Origin: Apodospora peruviana
Lineage: Eukaryota > Ascomycota > Sordariomycetes > Sordariales > Lasiosphaeriaceae
Reading direction: 5' to 3'
Assembly: GCA_033439685.1 (NCBI GenBank)
Contig: JAUEDM010000002.1
Span: forward strand, 4,960,001 to 5,024,000
Length of the DNA: 64,000 nt
In this document: positions 56,806 through 64,000 of the stretch, in pieces
Layout: every line of letters starts with the position of its first letter
How positions within the stretch are numbered: the stretch's first letter is position 1
Translations under genes and position numbers: made by a program
The notes under the pieces: model-generated
Seen by the model: only the letters and a program-made list of their open reading frames with translations
The model's database searches: none
Told to the model about the DNA's origin: nothing

Positions 56806-59800
56806 GAAAATGCAAGTTGGTGCGTCGGTCAGGAGGAGTCCAGCATCTTGGGAGGAGAGTTATGCGGGATGGAGCAGTGAAAGTTCCGACGTAGGTGGCC
56901 TTGGAACGGTTTGCCTACCTACCTAGTCTGGTGAGCAGCTTGCCTGAATGGTCTTATTCCCACTTCCGTCGGAAAACTTTTTCGGGCCTTTTGTGGCTGA
57001 GGTATTTTCCACTTTGATCATGGAGTTGCAGGATGACTATGATTATGGAGCATGTGAGTTTTCCCCCTGATAAGGGGTTCATTGATCTCCCCGTTTCCAG
57101 GTTGCTTATTATCCATCATATATCGGGACCGCGGTTTATTATCCTTTGTTTATCCCCCTTGAGACAAAAGGGGCACAAGGAGCATTATAAAGGGGGAATA
57201 TCATGTAAAAGGCTTTATGATTGAACGGGTGAAGATGTGAGGTGAGACCTACTGGGTGACGCAATCCCAAAGACGGGGAGACTGTCCATTTCTCTCCTTA
57301 GTCCCTTGGAAGGTGGCATGGCATGTCAAGATAACCTCAATGCCTTTTCCTCGTCATGATCTTCCGCACGTGTCACGTAGTATACGGCCCTACAGACATG
57401 GGGACGTAGCAGGGACCGGCCCTACGGGTCCCTACGGCTGAAGGCGAGTTGCTTCTCGCTTGGATATTTATCCGGCAGTAATGTGTTCTTGCCTCTTCCA
57501 GAAGACTTTCACAGCGCTTGGCCGACGAAGCTGGAAAGTTCTTGAGTGTCCCAGCAAGCATCTGGGCGTGATGAATGGACCTTGTGCTTTATCTGTCCCC
57601 TTCGGAACAAATACTGATAAATGGGCCATGTGGTGCAGAGATCTCCCGCCTAAGCAATATCCATGGAAAAACCGGGTAGATCTCTGTATCGTTTTCTTTC
57701 CTCCAAGCGAAAATGCGGCCCCTGGATTCACAGAGGGAACTTGTTTTTCCCTTCTTTCTGTGTGTCGTCGGAGATTTTCGAGGATTCAGGCTGAAGTGAG
57801 GTGTCAGTCTGAGAAGGGAGGTGGAAAGCGAAGGTGGGATATCCAGAGTGTCATCCGTCCGGCAAGTTGCGAAGAGCGAGAGACTGGATGATGGCGGATG
57901 AGTGGGGGGGGGGGGGGGGGGGGGGGGGGGGAAGGGTTGGAGAAAAGACAGGAGCAGGTTGTTTTCTTGTCCCAATATCCAATATGCTGGGAATATGGGT
58001 TACTTAGGCTTTAGTTTCTTCAGAAACAGACCTGGAGTTGTGATACGCGGGCCGTCTGTAAGTCATATTATCCAGCCCTTAATTATTTCATAACTTATAC
58101 GTAGCAGGAAAAGACGTGATTGATGTCCAACTATGCCTTGATGCGGACGCGTACTCACTTTTTTCCTTGGTCGTCAGGGTCCCTGAGGAGTAGCACCGTC
58201 AGTTATCACGAAGCTGTATGAATATTCAATGTCATTGAAGTAGAATTGAAACCCGAACAGAGAGAATAGTAGGAATTCCGATGACTGCCATTGGCGGACT
58301 TTTTGTCTCCCAAATTCTCCAGAAATTCTCCAGGAACATGGGGTTGTGTGGAGGAAGCGCTGTGGGGCAGGATGTAGCGTGTGCCTGGGGCTTGGGTCTA
58401 GTGGCGTCTTCTCCAACGCCTCATCCCTACAGAGCAGTACGCCCGCGCTTTCTTGCCCCGGATTCTGCGGGTGCGGTTGAGATTTGGTCGATCCCATCCC
58501 ACCTTTCTCCAACTTTGTTACATCGATAACCCATCCATCCCCTCCAGCGTCCAGCCTGCTCTGACAGTCCACCACACCAGTTTATTTCCCCAGCCGAGGT
58601 CGGTCCATTCGGGCGGGAGTGATGCCCACTGTGACCTCGCCAGTTCGCTATTTCGACAGCCTACCCTTCCCTCCTATTCGCGCAGCTTCCTGACTTGGGC
58701 CACAACCCGAACCTCGATGGATATGGATATCCTTCTTGACTGTTCCGTATTCTAGATTCAGGTTCAGTTGAGGCGGTCCAGGGATTACATGACGCTATAT
58801 CAGCATAAGGATTCCGGTAAAGCGGGTGGGCGCGCCAGATGGTGGAACATTTCCGCTGCTGAGGGAAGTCCCGTCCAACACCTCCCATCCTCTTCAACGC
58901 AGGTTTTCCCTCCAGTGATGATGGGTGAAGGGTGACAACGTCTCAGCCGCCCAAACCGCATCGGGCCTGTTTCGATTGTACTATCCACTGCGCTATCTTC
59001 GAACCAGAACCTGTCCACGCTTCCAAGCCTCACATCCAGACGGTTTGGGTTCCCTTCATGCCACTGTACCCTACCTGGCAACCCGATATCGATACTTGCT
59101 TGGATATCTTGCTACCTAGGATTGTCCTCTGCCAGCGTTGGGTCCAGCCCGCTTGATGCACGGTAAAACAAAATCAACGGCGGAATATTTCGGCTGGCCT
59201 TGTCCCTGCTAACAGGACCAATATACATACCACTCTTACCTCTATTATCTGCCACCTCTTTCCACCGTCTTGCGGCCCTCTTTTGTCTCTGCCGCTGCCA
59301 GTGCATATTACGCTACGTCCGTCGATTTGCTTCTATGCCTACTTCTCTCACCAGCTCTGCTACTTTGTTTCTAAACTTTCTCCGCTCTGGACATTAACCC
59401 GGCTGTCAATCGCGGTTGTCTCGTGAGGGGCTCTGATCCCACATCACGCACTTTGCATTGCCTGCGTCTGGCCTTGTTATTCGCGAGGGGTGCATCGTCC
59501 TGCCATTGTTTCGCTTAGCCCTGGGAACTGGTGGGATCCAAACGCCAAGAACGCAAGAGACTGACAACTTACGAGGACCAGACTATCGTCCCCCGAGGGA
59601 GTCCCGGGCAGCACGTTGCGACACTACATGCCCAGTCCCTGTTCCGGCACACCAACTGATATCCTTTCGTAATCGCCCTGCCGGCGTGCAGTGCTTTTCC
59701 ATATCTACTCTTGCTTTGCACCTCCGGTCTCTTCCGACAAACGGACCTGGTTATTACGGAGAGTTGTGCTGGAAGCCTGCCTACCACACCACGATTCGAC

Positions 59801-59954
59801 AAGTAAGGCCATGCGCAGCAGGGTTCTTGAGCAAGATCGTGCTTATTGCTGGCCCGACTATCAACATCAAAGAACCATAAGCCGGAGCCCGGGGAAAGAA
59901 TCCGAATCCCCTATTTAGGACGGCATTCGGTGCCCTTCAAGGGATTGCCTTCTG
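56806..59954. other. Long intergenic region upstream of the AROM-derived gene
   Basis: About 3.1 kb without a supported gene. It has a 28-nt G homopolymer at 57904-57931. ORFs at 58.4-59.9 kb were read for a missing N-terminal shikimate-kinase P-loop or a zinc-cluster domain, and neither is present. The frame of the next gene is closed by a TAG about 36 bp before its ATG. Confidence 0.5.
57904..57931 (+). repeat. 28-nt poly-G tract
   Basis: An uninterrupted run of 28 G, followed by AAGGGTTGG. Such tracts can form G-quadruplexes and are prone to length change and to sequencing error. It lies between genes, about 2 kb upstream of the AROM-derived gene. Confidence 0.9.
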
Positions 59955-62303
59955 ATGGGAGCGTTTGGCGATCTGTACCAACCTGGCAACCTTGACGAGG
60001 CTGTCGATATTGACATGATGACGACAGTCCAACAGCTGGCGCCGGTGCCTGCGCCTGCACGGCCCCAGAGCATCAATGGCGCGATGCACACCGCTGACAT
60101 TGATATGGGAGGGACCTCGGTACCAGCTGCCGCCGATATCAGCTTCGGCAGTGGACCTCGGAGAGGAGACACGAGGATCGTGGTTGTCATGTACGGCCAA
60201 GGCCAGGACAAGATTGTGTCAGTTATTGCTGAGGTCCTGGGTAAGCCTTACCGGTTAGGAGGCGGCTTCAGCGACGTGACTCAAGTCGATCGAGATTTGG
60301 TGGTCGGCATGTCCGTCGATGCTGCAAAGACGGACATTGCGGCGCGAGATAGGACAGCGATCGTAGCCATCAATGCGCACTGCGTCAACTTGGGCATGCC
60401 TCCAGATCCCTATCTTTCAGCGCAGTGCGACTACGAGTTCCTTTATACAGAGACCCCCTTTTTCCGACGAGACCTGGCCCGATTCATCTCTCACACATTG
60501 GGACAGATAGATCACCACGAAACGCTGATGGCAAAGCCGAGAACCTACTTCATATCGACGACATTCCCAGACGTACACGCGGCGCTTCCCAACATCGACA
60601 TCCTAACTGTCGGCGCGGATGGTGTCGAAATTCGCGTTGATCTGTTGAAAGAGCCGCTCAGAGACGGCACCTTTTCTTCGATTCCAAGCCTCAGCTATGT
60701 CGGTGAGCAGGTCATGCTCCTTCGCCAAAGGACGGAGTTACCGATCATTTTTACCACGAGATGTACCAGGGAAAACGGAAAATTTCCCATGGACAATCCC
60801 GAGTTGTATTACGAGTACCTCTATAGGGCTATCCAGTGGGGTGTTGAGTACGTGGACGTGGAGGTTTGGCTGCCCGAAGAGATCAGGAGGAAGTTGTACG
60901 AGAAACGAGGAAACAGCCGCATCATGTCGGCCTTCCACGATTTTTCTGGCACTTTCAAGTGGCCTTCGAAGCGCGCCGAATCGATTTTTCTCGAATCACG
61001 ACGCTATGCGGACATCGTAAAGATGATCGCCATCATCAACGACCACAACGAGAATTTTGAACTCGAGTACTTCCGTTCAAAGATACGAACCGAGTACCCC
61101 GACTCGCCTCCCTTGTCGGCTGTCAACATGGGCGAAACAGGGCAATTCTCTCGAACTTTGAATAAGGTCTTTACGCCAATAACCCACCCATTACTGCCCC
61201 TAATCGCAGCACCGGGGCAGCTGAGCGCAGCAGAAATCAACCAGGCGTTATCCTTACTGGGACAGCTGCCGAGAAAAATTATATACGGTATCGGGAGCCC
61301 GTCAACACGAAGTGCTACTCCCCAGGCCCCTTTCTACGAGAAGTGCTTCAACGAGTTGGGCTTACCACACCACTTCGCGGTTGTAGAACGACAGCTGAAG
61401 GGATATGGTGGCTTGGAAGGCTGGTGCAACCAGAAGAACTTTGGTGGGGCTTATCTTAATCCAGCTGTCTCCTTCACGAGTCTGGTTGCAGGAAGTCCAT
61501 TTTTCTCGTCACTCAGCAACGGTACTGGGCCGATTCTCAGCGAAGCGGCGCGGCTCATCGGCATGGTCGATACAATCGTTGTGCAAAACAACCCGTCTAA
61601 TTACTCTTCTTCTGCGCCCGCGTCAGTCTCGCAAAGTCCTCGCCGTAATCAGGATGGAGACTCGTTCGGCAATGTCACCTCGGCCCAGTTTGGATTACCG
61701 CCCAATACGGCACTCGTCTTGGATAACGCATCTTGGAAAGGTATACTGAGTACTCTGACCCGTGATCTTGCGCCCTCGGCATACTTTGGGCGCGCCGCTG
61801 TCGTGTTAGCATCATCTGCCGATGATGCGGCAAGTGCCCTTTTCGCGCTGAAAGCGCTCAAAGTCAGCAAGGTCTACACGATGGGCTTCAAGGCTCCGCC
61901 CGCACTGGCGAAAGATCTTGTAATTGAACCATTCAACAGTCTTGAAAGCCTCAAAAGGGCGCGTATGGTCGGCACCAATGGCACAAACGAAGCAGCCGGG
62001 GCTGGCTCGCCGTTTGTTGTCGTGAGTGCCCTGGGTCCGGAGAAGAGCAACCTCGTTGGGATGATGGTGCGGGTTTTTGGCTCACGGGCGTCGGGGAAAT
62101 CTCGAAAGGTGTTCCTCGATCTGGCGGATGGCTCCGTACCTCGCAAAGGAGACCCGGGTTTGATTGCGGAGCAGAGCGGCTTTGCTGCATACGGTTCGGC
62201 CGATGTCACAGCATTCACGACAGTTGAGACTCTTCGCCTTTTGGTAGGGCAGAATGTTCCTTACAGTTTTGTTCGTCTGGCAAGTGGACGGACGCCATTT
62301 TGA
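59955..62303 (+). CDS. AROM-derived protein: dehydroquinase domain fused to a degenerate shikimate dehydrogenase domain
   Basis: Single exon, 782 residues. Residues about 80-210 resemble the end of an AROM shikimate-kinase domain but lack a P-loop. Residues about 210-390 form a type I dehydroquinase domain (ADGVEIRVDLLKEP, IIFTTRCTRENGKFP, YVDVEVW) with H328 in AFHDFSG and K356 in DIVKMIAI, the expected Schiff-base lysine, so this part could be active. Residues about 410-780 are shikimate-dehydrogenase-like (GQLSAAEINQALSLLGQLP), but the catalytic Lys after the NxT/P motif is replaced in GGAYLNPAVSF and the NTD motif is lost, so this part is probably not an enzyme. The layout recalls the quinate repressor (QA-1S/QutR), which also derives from AROM, yet the dehydroquinase part here reads closer to AROM. 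Function uncertain: repressor, catabolic enzyme or both. Confidence 0.82.
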   Translation: MGAFGDLYQPGNLDEAVDIDMMTTVQQLAPVPAPARPQSINGAMHTADIDMGGTSVPAAADISFGSGPRRGDTRIVVVMYGQGQDKIVSVIAEVLGKPYRLGGGFSDVTQVDRDLVVGMSVDAAKTDIAARDRTAIVAINAHCVNLGMPPDPYLSAQCDYEFLYTETPFFRRDLARFISHTLGQIDHHETLMAKPRTYFISTTFPDVHAALPNIDILTVGADGVEIRVDLLKEPLRDGTFSSIPSLSYVGEQVMLLRQRTELPIIFTTRCTRENGKFPMDNPELYYEYLYRAIQWGVEYVDVEVWLPEEIRRKLYEKRGNSRIMSAFHDFSGTFKWPSKRAESIFLESRRYADIVKMIAIINDHNENFELEYFRSKIRTEYPDSPPLSAVNMGETGQFSRTLNKVFTPITHPLLPLIAAPGQLSAAEINQALSLLGQLPRKIIYGIGSPSTRSATPQAPFYEKCFNELGLPHHFAVVERQLKGYGGLEGWCNQKNFGGAYLNPAVSFTSLVAGSPFFSSLSNGTGPILSEAARLIGMVDTIVVQNNPSNYSSSAPASVSQSPRRNQDGDSFGNVTSAQFGLPPNTALVLDNASWKGILSTLTRDLAPSAYFGRAAVVLASSADDAASALFALKALKVSKVYTMGFKAPPALAKDLVIEPFNSLESLKRARMVGTNGTNEAAGAGSPFVVVSALGPEKSNLVGMMVRVFGSRASGKSRKVFLDLADGSVPRKGDPGLIAEQSGFAAYGSADVTAFTTVETLRLLVGQNVPYSFVRLASGRTPF

Positions 62304-64000
62304 GCAGCCACATCCGCATTCGAAAACACAATTACACGAGTCCTCAGTGAGACGTCAATCCCTGACGAACCCAAGATGAGGAATGGCCAAGGGCACATCC
62401 ATGAACAGGCTAAGAAGAGCAGCAGACAAAGCTTTCACAATGTCACTCTCATCTGGACAGCCACGAAGAGGAGATTCGCCAATAAGGCGCCCGCTTTGAG
62501 CAGCTTTGCAGCCATGTTCTTTGCAAGATATGGGCTCCTGGATCTCGGGCTCAACACATTCGATGGGTCTTTCAGCGCCTTACACTAACAGACAACTGCG
62601 GGCTCGAATACATCCACCCCGGAACTTAATATCCGGCTCAGTGAAAAGACGGGCGTTGATAACTAATCTGGACCGCACCCTACCCAAAGAAGTGCCACGA
62701 GATATCCAGATCGTTACCTTCGAACAATCCCTGCGCATATGGCTAGGTCCACGTTCATAGGCGGAGGACGGTTTTGGACTTGCAGGAGGAAGTGCCTCTG
62801 GAACCGGGAATTCGATACGTCTTTCCTGAGCTCGGCCCGAATGCCATACTCATTGACTCGATGGCGAGGAACTCATTGATCTTATCGATCCAAGTTGCGG
62901 ATGACATGTCTTTAATTGTGATATAGAAACCTGAGTTGTTGGCGCTCGGTTCAGTTTTATCGGGTCTGGGCTATGGAGGCCCATTCGACAAGCCATCGTT
63001 GTTTCCACACATACTACATGTATCTGACGATCGGTCGTGTTTACTGGATATATCGGAACTCTCCATGCATATAACGGGTGGAATTCATTTCGGTGGTCTC
63101 ATCGACTTGATTGGCGGTACTATTGCTTTTTGCCTTCTGTCTGCTTTTGGTTGGTATAATCATTCATCTTCTCACCCCGATTTATTTTGCATAAGTGTTA
63201 GGGTTTTTATTTCTACCATGCGCCCCGACTGTTTTAGTATAGATCGATCATCATGTCTTATGAATGCTCATTCTTGGGGACCTGTTGTCTCCCTTGGTAT
63301 TAGGTTTGGGTTGATCTAGCTTATTTCAGTTTAGATAACGCCGAGTTTTCGATATAATGTAGTTATTTTGGACCAAATGAGTGCCAAGTTGCGGTAACGA
63401 CTCTTGACTGTTGCTCTATGGCTGTCAGTCAGTACTTCTTCATTAAGCAGGAAATGAGCGGAATGCGACTGCTGTCCTGGGTAGAGGTGTTTGTTCGTCC
63501 ATAGGCGCTGTTCTTAACAAGGCGTCACGACGGAGAAGCTAGAGTAGACAGCTCTCTTTAGGAGCCTAACAGAAGTTTCTGAACGCCACAAGATATCTCT
63601 GTCAAAGCTCCTCGAGTCGTGCTGGCGGTTGCAAACCCGGTTCTTTTCTTCTACTTTCTTGTCTTTTTCCTCTCTTACCTATTTCTTGATTGAGAAACCG
63701 GCAACCGGGTCCGAAGAAAGTACCGTGATGAACCTGGAATGTGGTGCCCGGGTTGGCGAAGAGCCTTCCTTGAAGAAACATTGTACGAATAGGGCGGAGG
63801 CTCTCGAGATGCCTTTGCGTCCTGAGGGAAGATTTTCAAGCTATGAGCTGTAGGTAGGAGACACCCAGTCAGTTGGCATTAGTCGAGCTGACACTCGACC
63901 CAATGATCTGCTGACTGTGAGCGTTGATAGCGTTGTTATTGATAATAAAGAGTAGTTCGTAATGTCTGGCTCGAGAAGTTTGGACTGAATAGGCACGCTT
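62304..64000. other. Intergenic to the window edge
   Basis: About 1.7 kb after the AROM-derived gene with only short ORFs of no protein-like character. The window stops before the next gene. Confidence 0.5.

Noticed and set aside
59458..59880. Possible missing N-terminal exon of the AROM-derived gene
   Set aside because: No P-loop, zinc-cluster or other recognisable motif in any frame, and a TAG closes the frame before ATG 59955.
1..64000. CRISPR array, bacterial-type operon or prophage
   Set aside because: No regular short repeats with spacers; genes have spliceosomal introns and fungal families throughout.

Overview
This window is nuclear DNA from a filamentous ascomycete, most likely a Sordariomycete and possibly of the order Sordariales. 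Genes are small and mostly 1-2 kb. Most carry short GT-AG introns (about 50-150 bp), often with CTAAC/CTRAC-type branch sites. The proteins are fungal: a 580-residue-class asparagine synthetase, a porin, Kex1, Dre2, Pex19 and an Stf2-like protein. There are no bacterial operons, CRISPR arrays, rRNA genes or convincing tRNA genes. All identifications come from reading the translated sequence; no database was searched.

Layout. 0.3-6.4 kb: a 2OG-Fe(II) prolyl-4-hydroxylase-like gene and a mitochondrial ABC1/Mcp2-like kinase (both minus), then an aldo/keto reductase (plus). 6.9-8.4 kb: two convergent broken accessory genes, an F-box-like gene and an internally deleted protein-kinase-like gene. 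9.2 kb: a small disordered stress-type protein with CRE and STRE sites upstream. 11.9-15.1 kb: a 1008-residue unrecognised low-complexity protein. 16.8-21.1 kb: a decayed island with a Cys-rich single-pass membrane protein gene, a 409-bp MITE-like element with 44-bp inverted ends, and a frameshifted DUF3433-type membrane protein gene. 22.1-27.9 kb: a Yfh7-like P-loop kinase, two unrecognised divergent genes, and Pex19. 29.1-35.9 kb: Ubc9, asparagine synthetase and mitochondrial porin. 36.4-39.3 kb: a J-domain protein and methionine aminopeptidase 2 diverging from a 370-bp promoter. 40.5-45.0 kb: a PRELI/Ups protein, a small acidic protein and mitochondrial methionyl-tRNA formyltransferase. 46.2-56.8 kb: an Stf2-like protein, Dre2, Kex1, an Sfm1-like SPOUT methyltransferase and a class-1 dihydroorotate dehydrogenase. 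60.0-62.3 kb: an AROM-derived protein with an apparently intact dehydroquinase domain fused to a degenerate shikimate dehydrogenase domain.

Genes working together. There is no obvious biosynthetic cluster. A mitochondrial theme recurs (Mcp2-like kinase, porin, J-protein, Ups, formyltransferase, Stf2-like), but these are ordinary dispersed housekeeping genes. The most unusual parts are the decayed island with the MITE, the AROM-derived protein, and near-identical telomere-repeat-like boxes at almost the same distance (about 240-250 bp) upstream of three start codons. I did not find a convincing wholly new multi-gene system.
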